Position numbers and translations under genes: made by a program
From: Candidatus Kapaibacterium sp.
Lineage (GTDB): Bacteria > Bacteroidota > Ignavibacteria > Palsa-1295
Direction of reading: 5' to 3'
Assembly: GCA_025450975.1 (NCBI GenBank)
Contig: JANWLI010000042.1
Span: 1-9,640, forward strand
DNA: 9,640 nt
The notes under the pieces: model-generated
What the model was told of the DNA's origin: nothing
Database searches by the model: none
The model's input: the letters and a program-made list of their open reading frames with translations, nothing else
Shown here: piece by piece, positions 1 through 5,705 of the stretch
Layout: each line of letters opens with the position of its first letter
Numbering within the stretch: the stretch's first letter is position 1

Positions 1-24
1 GTTAAGGTCCACCCAATTATTGTC

Positions 25-55
25 TTGTTTATCCCGGGCTACTCAACTATCTTTG
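25..55 (+). promoter_or_regulatory. Bacteroidetes-type promoter for the upstream RNA region
   Basis: TTG at 25-27 is followed by exactly 20 nt and then TATCTTTG at 48-55. This fits the Bacteroidetes -33/-7 pattern (TTG and TAnnTTTG). The same TTG-N20-TAnnTTTG geometry occurs at the merR promoter on the other strand. Transcription should start around 60-63, which is where a folded RNA domain begins. No protein gene follows for 500 nt, so the promoter most likely serves a non-coding RNA or a long hflX leader. Confidence 0.6.
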
Positions 56-59
56 TATC

Positions 60-178
60 GTTATCAATGTGTGCGTCGTGAAAGTGTGGTAATATAGTTT
101 GCCTTATCAGAAAACACAGATAACATGGCATGAGGGCCCGGTACGGGTGGTTCTTTGCTGGGACCCCTCATTTTTTTT
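60..178 (+). ncRNA. Candidate small RNA / terminated leader, copy 1
   Basis: The segment begins at the predicted start of the 25-55 promoter and ends in an intrinsic-terminator-like hairpin. A 5' domain is closed by GTTATC (60-65) with GATAAC (119-124), continued after an AA bulge by TGTGT (68-72) with ACACA (114-118). Inside it, GGTAA (88-92) can pair with TTGCC (99-103). The terminator hairpin has ATGAGGG (130-136) paired with CCCTCAT (165-171) and an inner CCCG/CGGG (137-140/144-147), followed by a T run (171-178). It shares GCCTTAT, a nearby ATGG and the 14-nt end CTCATTTTTTTTGA with the next element. I do not recognise it as 6S, SRP or tmRNA. A regulatory leader for hflX is the main alternative. 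Confidence 0.5.
130..178 (+). terminator. Intrinsic terminator of copy 1
   Basis: A perfect 7-bp outer stem (130-136 with 165-171) contains an inner 4-bp GC stem with a GTA loop. It runs straight into eight T at 171-178. The GC-rich stem plus T run is the classic rho-independent form. The loop is larger than usual, and an alternative pairing GGGT (145-148) with ACCC (163-166) exists, so two folds may compete. Confidence 0.55.
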
Positions 179-200
179 GATCTCGAAAAGTTTAGAAAAG

Positions 201-281
201 CGTCTGCCTTATTAAGACGAACATCACAATGGAGCCTCAAATAGAGCATCTGTGCTGATACCGAGGCTTCTCATTTTTTTT
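201..281 (+). ncRNA. Candidate small RNA / terminated leader, copy 2
   Basis: This element is related to the preceding one at an offset of about 103-105 nt. Both have GCCTTAT (101-107 and 206-212), an ATGG about 20 nt later (125-128 and 229-232), and CTCATTTTTTTTGA at the end (167-180 and 270-283). The middle has diverged but still folds. CGTCT (201-205) pairs with AGACG (215-219), placing GCCTTAT in the loop. AGCCTC (233-238) pairs with GAGGCT (263-268), with an inner AGCA/TGCT stem (245-248/253-256). Closing ATG/CAT pairs at the base of the terminator hairpin are kept in both copies. I see no promoter of its own, so it may depend on read-through from copy 1, or be a decayed duplicate. Confidence 0.4.
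229..281 (+). terminator. Intrinsic terminator-like hairpin of copy 2
   Basis: AGCCTC (233-238) pairs with GAGGCT (263-268), the inner AGCA/TGCT stem has a TCTG loop, and eight T follow at 274-281. A short mismatched segment separates the GC-rich stem from the T run, closed again by ATG (229-231) with CAT (272-274). The stem is weaker than that of copy 1. Confidence 0.4.
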
Positions 282-287
282 GAGTGT

Positions 288-388
288 ATAACTCTTAGCA
301 TTCATGGGTACTAGGGCAAACCAATGCTCTGAATGAAATGCGATTCTAGCGTTGCTTGGGGGCAAGCAGGCTAGGATCGCAGAGTTAT
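288..388 (+). ncRNA. Structured RNA element, possible three-way junction
   Basis: Three nested or adjacent helices can be read directly. An 8-bp closing stem pairs ATAACTCT (288-295) with AGAGTTAT (381-388). A first arm pairs CATTCA (299-304) with TGAATG (330-335). A long second arm pairs GCGATTCTAGC (340-350) with GCTAGGATCGC (370-380) with one U-G wobble, and continues as GCTTG (354-358) with CAAGC (363-367) around a GGGG tetraloop. This gives a compact three-helix fold of 101 nt upstream of hflX. The loop of the first arm contains GGGCAAACC, which recalls part of the c-di-GMP-I riboswitch, but the rest of that consensus is absent. I cannot assign it to a known family. Confidence 0.4.
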
Positions 389-566
389 TTTGTCCCCTTC
401 CGTCTCTCTTCCAGCGTGTTCCGTAGTGGCCGATTTAACCAGAGCGAAACGCCCGCCCTATTCCAACGTAATACCATCATAACACCACTCGGCGGAACTC
501 TCTGTTTCGCTGCGGAATTCTAAACTAAGGATCCTTTATACACAAGGAAGTACAAGAGAAACATAG
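389..566 (+). other. Non-coding stretch before hflX with a long-range stem
   Basis: No open frame of coding quality is visible. AGCGAAAC (443-450) is the exact complement of GTTTCGCT (504-511), and just inside it CCGCC (453-457) matches GGCGG (491-495). Together they form a two-part stem around an unpaired loop of about 33 nt. A pyrimidine tract (394-412, with two CTTCC) could pair with GGAAG (546-550), close to the hflX start. I see no good TAnnTTTG promoter here, so hflX may be transcribed from further upstream or from a divergent promoter. Confidence 0.3.
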
Positions 567-1865
567 TTGAAAGAAACATTCGAGTATTTTACGACCCATA
601 AGGAACGCGAAAAGGCGATCATTGTCAGTATCGTGCGTTCCGCCGACGAAGCAGGCCGCGCCGCCACCACCGAACATCTCGACGAACTCCAACGACTTGC
701 CGACACAGCCGGCGCAGACGTCGTTATGCGTGTCCAACAGGAGCGCCCGATACCGGATGTCGCCCTGTATCTGGGCAAAGGCAAAGTCGCTGAACTCAAG
801 ACGCATGTCGAAATGCTTGAGGCACAGATCGTCCTATTCGATGACGACCTTTCTCCGGTGCAGGTGCGTAATCTTGAAAAAGAGCTTGGTGTAAAAGTCC
901 TGGACCGTTCGGGTTTGATCCTCGATATCTTCGCCTCGCGCGCCCGAAGCCGCGAAGCAAAAACGCAGATCGAACTTGCGCAGCTCGAGTATTTCCTACC
1001 ACGCCTGACGCGCCAGTGGACGCACTTATCGAAACAGTACGGCGGCATCGGCACAAAGGGACCCGGCGAAACGCAGATCGAAACTGATAGACGTCTCATC
1101 CAGACACGCATTTCAAAACTTAAAGAGAAGCTCGGCCTGATCGCGCGCCAACATTCGACACGCCAGGAAGGCCGTAACGACGAGCTTGCACGTGTGGCGC
1201 TTGTCGGCTATACCAATGCAGGCAAATCTTCACTGCTCAATGCCATCACCTCCGATAATGTCTTTGTCGAAGATCGATTGTTTGCTACGCTCGACTCAAC
1301 AACGCGCGGTGTCGGACTCGACAGCGGCAGAAAAATCTTGATCACCGATACGGTCGGGTTCATCCGCAAACTCCCGGCGAAGCTGATCGCATCGTTCCGT
1401 ACAACGCTTTCCGAGATCGAGCATGCCGATATACTTCTGCATGTGGTTGATGTCGGCCATGCACATCGCGATGAGCATATTACGGTCGTCGAAGAAACAC
1501 TCGCTGAGCTTGGTGCAGCCGAGAAGCCGATGATCCTCGTGCTTAATAAGATGGATCTTGTGCCTAAGGATGAGCGCCCGTCGCTCGATGCCTTGCGGGG
1601 TAGGTATCCACACATTGTTTCTGTCAGCGCTGCCAAAGGCTATGGCATTGCATCGCTGCGTGAAGAGATCGAGAAGGTGTTGGCAGAGTCGTCGCAGGAA
1701 ATGACCGTCCAGGTACCGATCAACCACTATGAGATCGCATCGCGGCTTCATGAGCTTGCCGAAGTTAAGGAGCGGGAGTACGACGACCGGTTCATTACAT
1801 TGAAGCTATCGGTGCATCAAAGAAATTCTGAGCGTGTGAAGCGCTTGCTGGCGAAGGCAGCTTAA
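567..1865 (+). CDS. hflX: Ribosome-associated GTPase HflX
   Basis: HflX binds the E-site region of the 50S subunit and, using GTP, splits stalled or hibernating ribosomes. The 432-residue product has the full HflX plan. The N-terminal glycine-rich domain carries GKGKV (70-74) and the DDDLSP segment (92-97). The linker holds the family signature GGIGTKGPGE (159-168). The Obg-type G domain has G1 GYTNAGKS (214-221), G3 DTVGF (261-265), G4 NKMD (327-330) and G5 SAAK (354-357). A C-terminal alpha/beta tail ends the protein. The start is TTG: the codon just upstream in frame is TAG (564-566), and no ATG occurs in frame until residue 54, inside the N-domain. An AGAG at 555-558 is a weak ribosome site. 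The gene ends 6 nt from the convergent merR stop, with no terminator visible between them. Confidence 0.95.
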   Translation: MKETFEYFTTHKEREKAIIVSIVRSADEAGRAATTEHLDELQRLADTAGADVVMRVQQERPIPDVALYLGKGKVAELKTHVEMLEAQIVLFDDDLSPVQVRNLEKELGVKVLDRSGLILDIFASRARSREAKTQIELAQLEYFLPRLTRQWTHLSKQYGGIGTKGPGETQIETDRRLIQTRISKLKEKLGLIARQHSTRQEGRNDELARVALVGYTNAGKSSLLNAITSDNVFVEDRLFATLDSTTRGVGLDSGRKILITDTVGFIRKLPAKLIASFRTTLSEIEHADILLHVVDVGHAHRDEHITVVEETLAELGAAEKPMILVLNKMDLVPKDERPSLDALRGRYPHIVSVSAAKGYGIASLREEIEKVLAESSQEMTVQVPINHYEIASRLHELAEVKEREYDDRFITLKLSVHQRNSERVKRLLAKAA

Positions 1866-1871
1866 GGACTC

Positions 1872-2357
1872 TTACGCTCCCAGCAAATTCCTGGCTTCGA
1901 CAAGCTTCGCTCTGATCGTCTTCAGTTCGTCGACGATAGCTACCACTTCTTTCGAAACCGGAGGCGGGATGATCGCTAACTGGTTCTTATCTTTTACCGG
2001 CCTGGCCTCGACGGGCTGGCGTTCGAGTTCGCGCTCTTGCTTGAGGACGTTACGCGCACCTTCGATCGTATAATGTTGATCGCGAAGTAATTCTTTGATG
2101 CGTGCAACGACCTTGATCTCTTTCTCAGAATAGATCCTATTGCCTGCGCGGTTCTTCAGCGGCTTCAACTCGTCGAACTCGGTCTCCCAATAACGAAGGA
2201 CATATTGTTCGATGCCTGTCATTGCGCTGACCTCGGAGATCGAGCGGTATAACTTGGGAATGACATATTCCTGAAGCGAACGGCGATGCCGTTCGACACT
2301 TTCGTCTACCGGAGTTGCGACTGGAGGTGTTGTATCAAAAAATTCGCCTTGGATCAC
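1872..2357 (-). CDS. MerR-family transcriptional regulator
   Basis: A 161-residue DNA-binding protein with a MerR winged helix. The helix-turn-helix lies at about 37-56 (YRSISEVSAMTGIEQYVLRY) and a wing with NRAGNRIYSEKEI at about 69-81. A recognition region follows to about 107, then a Pro/charged linker and a C-terminal helix (about 136-159) fit for dimerisation. There is no Cys pair or obvious effector domain, so it is not a classical metal or drug sensor; the ligand is unknown. This short one-HTH form is common in FCB bacteria. The start is GTG (2357-2355), with AGG about 7 nt upstream. It sits 81 nt downstream of acpS on the same strand but has its own perfect Bacteroidetes-type promoter in that gap, so it can be expressed separately from the HAD-acpS pair. 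Confidence 0.85.
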   Translation of the reverse strand: MIQGEFFDTTPPVATPVDESVERHRRSLQEYVIPKLYRSISEVSAMTGIEQYVLRYWETEFDELKPLKNRAGNRIYSEKEIKVVARIKELLRDQHYTIEGARNVLKQERELERQPVEARPVKDKNQLAIIPPPVSKEVVAIVDELKTIRAKLVEARNLLGA

Positions 2358-2387
2358 GTTCCGACCTGGTGCCTCTCGTTAGTAATG

Positions 2388-2418
2388 CAAATGTACAGAA
2401 TTTTCGCTTAAAAAACAA
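2388..2418 (-). promoter_or_regulatory. Bacteroidetes-type promoter of merR
   Basis: Read on the minus strand, TTG (2418-2416) is followed by exactly 20 nt and then TACATTTG (2395-2388). This matches TTG-N20-TAnnTTTG. The predicted start near 2381-2384 leaves a leader of about 25 nt before the GTG of merR. The spacing is identical to the 25-55 promoter, which strengthens both calls. Confidence 0.65.
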
Positions 2419-2438
2419 GCCCGTACACAATAGATAAC

Positions 2439-2831
2439 TCAGGCAGGCACAGTTTCGATCACAACAATTGCTTCGGCATTCGTTTTTGAATGCGAAAGGG
2501 AGAGGTGCATTTGATAATTATTCCCAATGATGGTCTGGGCCAGCTGTACCATTGAGCCTTCAAGTACGAGGTAGGGTTTTCCGGTGAAGTGGCGTCTAAT
2601 TACTACTTCTCTCCACCGAAAGCCACCACGAATGCCTGTGCCAAGTGCCTTGGAAAAGGCTTCTTTTGCCGCAAAACGGGCTGCAAAGTGTTCGGCGGGC
2701 TTGGCACTACTTTTGCAATAGGCGATTTCGTCAGCATGGAAAATCCTGCTGATAAACCGGTCACCGTACACAGCTATGGTCTTTTTGATACGCTCAGGTT
2801 CAATCGTATCGACTCCCACCGAGAAGATCAT
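2439..2831 (-). CDS. acpS: Holo-[acyl-carrier-protein] synthase
   Basis: AcpS transfers 4'-phosphopantetheine from CoA to a serine of apo-ACP, activating fatty acid synthesis in the cytoplasm (EC 2.7.8.7). The 130-residue length is normal for the trimeric AcpS type. The Mg-binding residues are present: D8 in GVDTIEPERI near the N-terminus, and E57 in the ARFAAKEAFSKALG motif (51-64). SLSHS (111-115) is the conserved C-terminal strand motif. The ATG overlaps the stop of the upstream HAD gene by 4 nt (ATGA, 2831-2828), so the two are almost certainly cotranscribed and translationally coupled. Confidence 0.93.
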   Translation of the reverse strand: MIFSVGVDTIEPERIKKTIAVYGDRFISRIFHADEIAYCKSSAKPAEHFAARFAAKEAFSKALGTGIRGGFRWREVVIRRHFTGKPYLVLEGSMVQLAQTIIGNNYQMHLSLSHSKTNAEAIVVIETVPA

Positions 2832-3493
2832 ACCAGCGTTAAGAGATCGGCGATACTTTTAAGTTCATAATCAGCTCCATGATCGTGTCTGCCAAAAGTA
2901 TCCCCGTACCGAGCAAAAGCGGTTTTCATGCCGACGGCCTTGGCCCCGGCAATATCGCGTTCCGGCCAATCGCCGACCATCATGGTCTGGTCCGGGGCGG
3001 TGCCCAACATTTCCAGAACTTTCAAGAACGGTTTTTTACTTGGTTTGTGTTCTTGAGTATCATCGAAGGTCACTGCCACACTAAAGAGGTGGTGAAAATT
3101 GATGTAGCACAACCGAAGCCAAGCCTCCCTGCTCGGGGCATCGGTCAAGACGGCAAGCTTCACTCCCCTTCTGACAAGTTCAACCAACGTAGCCGTTACG
3201 TGTGGATAGGGCTTCAACGCAGCCTCGCGAGCCCTCCTGTAAGCAATGATCCCCGAAGCAAGAATACGATGATCGAGCTTCTGAAAAATGTCGTAAATGA
3301 GGTCGTCAAACACCTGTTGGTATTCGATGCCTCGCTCTTTGTAGATCGCGTCGATACGGCTCTTCACCTCGTTGCGGTCCAGGCCAATCCCTGCATCGAC
3401 CATCGCGTCGATAGCAGCATCAACGGCCCTCGTTTTCATACCCATAAAATCGACCAGGGTGTTATCCAGGTCGAAGACGATCGCTTTAAGCAT
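2828..3493 (-). CDS. HAD-superfamily (subfamily IA) hydrolase
   Basis: A predicted cytoplasmic phosphatase of 221 residues. Motif I is DLDNTLVD, with nucleophile D8 and acid/base D10. A helical cap lies at about 17-90. Motif II has T117 in VLTDA, the motif III lysine is K150 or K153 in EHKPSKKP, and motif IV is VGDWPERD (G174, D175, D180). I chose the ATG at 3493 because motif I must lie near the N-terminus; the frame opens another 90 nt upstream, but that part has no domain character. The N-terminal half resembles small HAD proteins seen in archaea and FCB bacteria with unknown substrate. The 4-nt overlap with acpS suggests a linked role, for example on a CoA or phosphopantetheine metabolite, but this is only inference. 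Confidence 0.88.
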   Translation of the reverse strand: MLKAIVFDLDNTLVDFMGMKTRAVDAAIDAMVDAGIGLDRNEVKSRIDAIYKERGIEYQQVFDDLIYDIFQKLDHRILASGIIAYRRAREAALKPYPHVTATLVELVRRGVKLAVLTDAPSREAWLRLCYINFHHLFSVAVTFDDTQEHKPSKKPFLKVLEMLGTAPDQTMMVGDWPERDIAGAKAVGMKTAFARYGDTFGRHDHGADYELKSIADLLTLV

Positions 3494-3565
3494 CTTCGAA
3501 AATACAGAAACAACTGGAGGCAGTCCCCCGTAGTGCAAAAAAGTGGGTTTTTGTGCAATTTTGTG

Positions 3566-3573
3566 TATATTTG
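3566..3573 (+). promoter_or_regulatory. Candidate -7 promoter element for the OmpA-like gene
   Basis: TATATTTG matches TAnnTTTG perfectly. At the 20-nt spacing the -33 position holds GTG (3543-3545) rather than TTG, so the upstream half is imperfect. Transcription would start near 3580 and give a leader of about 135 nt. That leader contains a small hairpin, CTTCC/GGAAG (3623-3627/3633-3637). Confidence 0.45.
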
Positions 3574-3664
3574 CATTAATCAACCTTTTCCACTCAACAG
3601 GCAGGCCGGAGTAGTGGCAGATCTTCCTTCGCGGAAGCGTATTGCCGATGTTACTCTGTCACGC

Positions 3665-3718
3665 ATGTTGCGTAGAGAAAGGAGTCCATTTCATTTATTT
3701 CTCACTGACACATTATGA
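3665..3718 (+). CDS. Possible 17-residue upstream ORF coupled to the OmpA-like gene
   Basis: ATG at 3665 opens a 17-codon frame (MLRRERSPFHLFLTDTL) whose TGA (3716-3718) overlaps the OmpA-like ATG (3715-3717) as ATGA. An AAAGGAG at 3676-3682 lies inside this frame, 32 nt before the main start and therefore too far away to act directly on it. The overlap geometry is that of translational coupling. No homology is recognised, and there is no convincing ribosome site upstream of its own ATG. It may simply be chance. Confidence 0.2.
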   Translation: MLRRERSPFHLFLTDTL

Positions 3719-5631
3719 AACAGAATTATTTTAGAGGCCTGCTGCTGGCTGCAGCACTGCTTCTTACGGTTTCAGCTAACGCCCAGATGCGAACGACGAC
3801 TGGGGATGAAGTAGCTACATGGCCGCAACATCTTACCTTCGGCGTAGGCGCAGGAGCCAATATCAACTTTGGCATGGGCGATTACGTAGTCGATGGCAAT
3901 ACCTATTCAAGCGGTATTGGCGCAGGTCCTGCATTCTTTTTGCTCTTAGAGGTACCTCTGGCTTCAAACTGGATGCTCGTTCCACGGTTAAGTTACAATA
4001 ACCTCAGTGTGCATTTTACCGATGGTGACCCGGGCGTACTCACCAGTAATACCCTACCGGGCACTGTTGCTTCCGATCTTTCGGCCAACGTTCAGTCGCT
4101 CGGTGCCGATGTTCTCGGTAAATACTCGTTCAGCAGCTTCCATATCCTCTTTGGACCTCATATTGGAAAGCTGATCAGTAAGACAGGTGCTCATGGCAGC
4201 AGCGCAGCAGGGGCAAACTCAACCACCGATCTTCCGGGAACACCTGATCTCTTCGCTTCTCTCGGATTAGGTTTTGGTCTCGATATTCCGATCAACGATC
4301 GTAATACCGTATGGCTGACACCAGAAATCTTTGGCTCGTACCCGCTCACCGATCTCGGTAATGGCACGAAGCTCGATATCGCAACGATCCGTGGTGGCAT
4401 CGCACTGAAATTCGACATCAGCCCGAAGGAAGAACTTCCTCCGCCGGCACCGACTGCAGCACTGGAAGTTGGTATCTCCGCACGCGGCGTATTGCCGAGT
4501 GGCGAACTGACGGATGAGCCGGTCGTACCGCAGCAGAGCACACGTTCACGCGTGTCGATGCCATTGCTTCCGTACGTATTCTTCGGTACCGGAGAATCCG
4601 ATATTTCCTCACGCTATTCGACAGCAGGCGCAACAGGATTCAGTATTGAATCGCTTGCCGGCCGTAACGAATTTGACGTGAACCATGAAGTGCTTAACGT
4701 TATCGGTGCTCGCATGAAGCAGTATCCGACGTCGAGCATTACGATCACCGGTTGCAATGCGAACTCGGGTACCGAACGTAATAATGCATCGCTCTCACGC
4801 AGTCGTGCAATGTCCGTCCGCGATTACCTAGTGAACACCTGGGGTATCGCTGCAAGCCGCGTCGTTATCGATCAGCGTAACCTTCCGGAAATTCCGACCA
4901 ACCCGGTAACAAAGGCTGGTATGGAAGAAAACCGTCGCGCAGAACTTTCGTCATCCGATCGCCGACTCCTGGAGCCGGTGAAGATCGAAAGTCGCGCCAG
5001 CGAAGCACTTGGTGAGACGGTCGTCCGTTTCGACGTCACGACACGTAACGCTCAGTTCTATAACGTCACGGGCTGGAGACTGACGCTCGATCAGAATGGC
5101 GTACCGGTAGGTACGGCACAGACCGGTGTTGGCCTTCCGTCATCGCCGATCACCGTCAACATTGGTGATGCAACAGCATACATCAACGAGCCGGTACATT
5201 ACCAGATCGTGCTTACCGACGATATGGGCCGTACGTATACTGCTGATGGCATGACACGCGTTGTTTCGCGAGCAGTCGATATCGACAACCTCGAGAAGTA
5301 CGCAATGCTGTCGTTCGATTTCGATCGTGCAGAGATCAACCAGTCGGCACGCGAGATGGTAACGCTGATCGCAGAGAGCGTATCGCGCGATGCAACAGGC
5401 GTTGCGATCAACGGCTACTGCGACAACACAGGTACCGACGAGTACAACCAGGCACTTTCCGAGTCACGTGCAACATCGGCCGCAAACACCCTGCGTTCGA
5501 TGACGACGTTGCCGGCAAACACTGTCGTGCAGGGTCATGGTGAACAGAGTCCCAAGTTCACGAACGACCTGCCGGAAGGCCGTCAGCTCAACAGAAGAGT
5601 GGAAGTCGACATTCAAAAGTCAAGTCGATAA
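3715..5631 (+). CDS. Outer-membrane beta-barrel protein with two OmpA-like domains
   Basis: A 638-residue exported protein. The signal peptide (1-23) has a basic start, a Leu/Ala core and ANA before Q24. Residues about 37-234 have alternating aromatic/Gly strands typical of a small beta-barrel, followed by a Pro-rich linker (PPPAP, 242-246). A first OmpA-like domain (about 283-412) contains FFGTGESDI and GCNANSG, and ends with ENRRAEL. A beta-rich domain (about 418-522) comes next, then a second OmpA-like domain (about 527-633) with LSFDFDRAEIN, GYCDNTG and NRRVEV. In the second domain D570 and R585 have the 15-residue spacing of the residues that bind diaminopimelate in OmpA. In the first, the aspartate position is A349 while R364 is kept. 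It probably anchors the outer membrane to peptidoglycan through the second domain. The start has no Shine-Dalgarno close by. A strong terminator follows. Confidence 0.88.
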   Translation: MKQNYFRGLLLAAALLLTVSANAQMRTTTGDEVATWPQHLTFGVGAGANINFGMGDYVVDGNTYSSGIGAGPAFFLLLEVPLASNWMLVPRLSYNNLSVHFTDGDPGVLTSNTLPGTVASDLSANVQSLGADVLGKYSFSSFHILFGPHIGKLISKTGAHGSSAAGANSTTDLPGTPDLFASLGLGFGLDIPINDRNTVWLTPEIFGSYPLTDLGNGTKLDIATIRGGIALKFDISPKEELPPPAPTAALEVGISARGVLPSGELTDEPVVPQQSTRSRVSMPLLPYVFFGTGESDISSRYSTAGATGFSIESLAGRNEFDVNHEVLNVIGARMKQYPTSSITITGCNANSGTERNNASLSRSRAMSVRDYLVNTWGIAASRVVIDQRNLPEIPTNPVTKAGMEENRRAELSSSDRRLLEPVKIESRASEALGETVVRFDVTTRNAQFYNVTGWRLTLDQNGVPVGTAQTGVGLPSSPITVNIGDATAYINEPVHYQIVLTDDMGRTYTADGMTRVVSRAVDIDNLEKYAMLSFDFDRAEINQSAREMVTLIAESVSRDATGVAINGYCDNTGTDEYNQALSESRATSAANTLRSMTTLPANTVVQGHGEQSPKFTNDLPEGRQLNRRVEVDIQKSSR

Positions 5632-5654
5632 TACGATCATAATGGTCGTCAGAG

Positions 5655-5689
5655 AGCGAGCGTGTATATTGCACGCTCGCTTTTATTTT
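5655..5689 (+). terminator. Rho-independent terminator after the OmpA-like gene
   Basis: A perfect 10-bp stem pairs AGCGAGCGTG (5655-5664) with CACGCTCGCT (5672-5681) around a 7-nt loop, TATATTG. The T-rich tract TTTTATTTT (5681-5689) follows. It lies 24 nt after the OmpA-like stop and 17 nt before mltG, so it ends the first transcript. Confidence 0.92.
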
Positions 5690-5705
5690 ACAAGTTGATC
5701 TGTTA

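Noticed and set aside
64..249. A 61-codon minus-strand frame
   Set aside because: It runs through both RNA-like elements and one T run, shows no recognisable domain, and its composition follows the hairpins rather than codon use of neighbouring genes.
305..335. GGGCAAACC suggesting a c-di-GMP-I riboswitch
   Set aside because: The other conserved parts (GGACGCAAAGCC-like strand and the tetraloop/receptor arrangement) are missing, so the match is limited to 9 nt.
3534..3557. TGCA-flanked A-run/T-run hairpin between the divergent genes
   Set aside because: The stem is nearly all A-T with a bulge, sits at the promoter position, and neither flanking gene ends there, so a terminator call is not justified.
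3494..3583. N-terminal extension of the HAD protein to 3583
   Set aside because: It would place 30 non-conserved residues before motif I and overlaps the divergent promoter region.
2879..3718. A 279-codon plus-strand frame opposite the HAD gene
   Set aside because: It is antisense to a gene with complete HAD motifs and shows no domain of its own. Only its last 17 codons, outside the HAD gene, are discussed separately.
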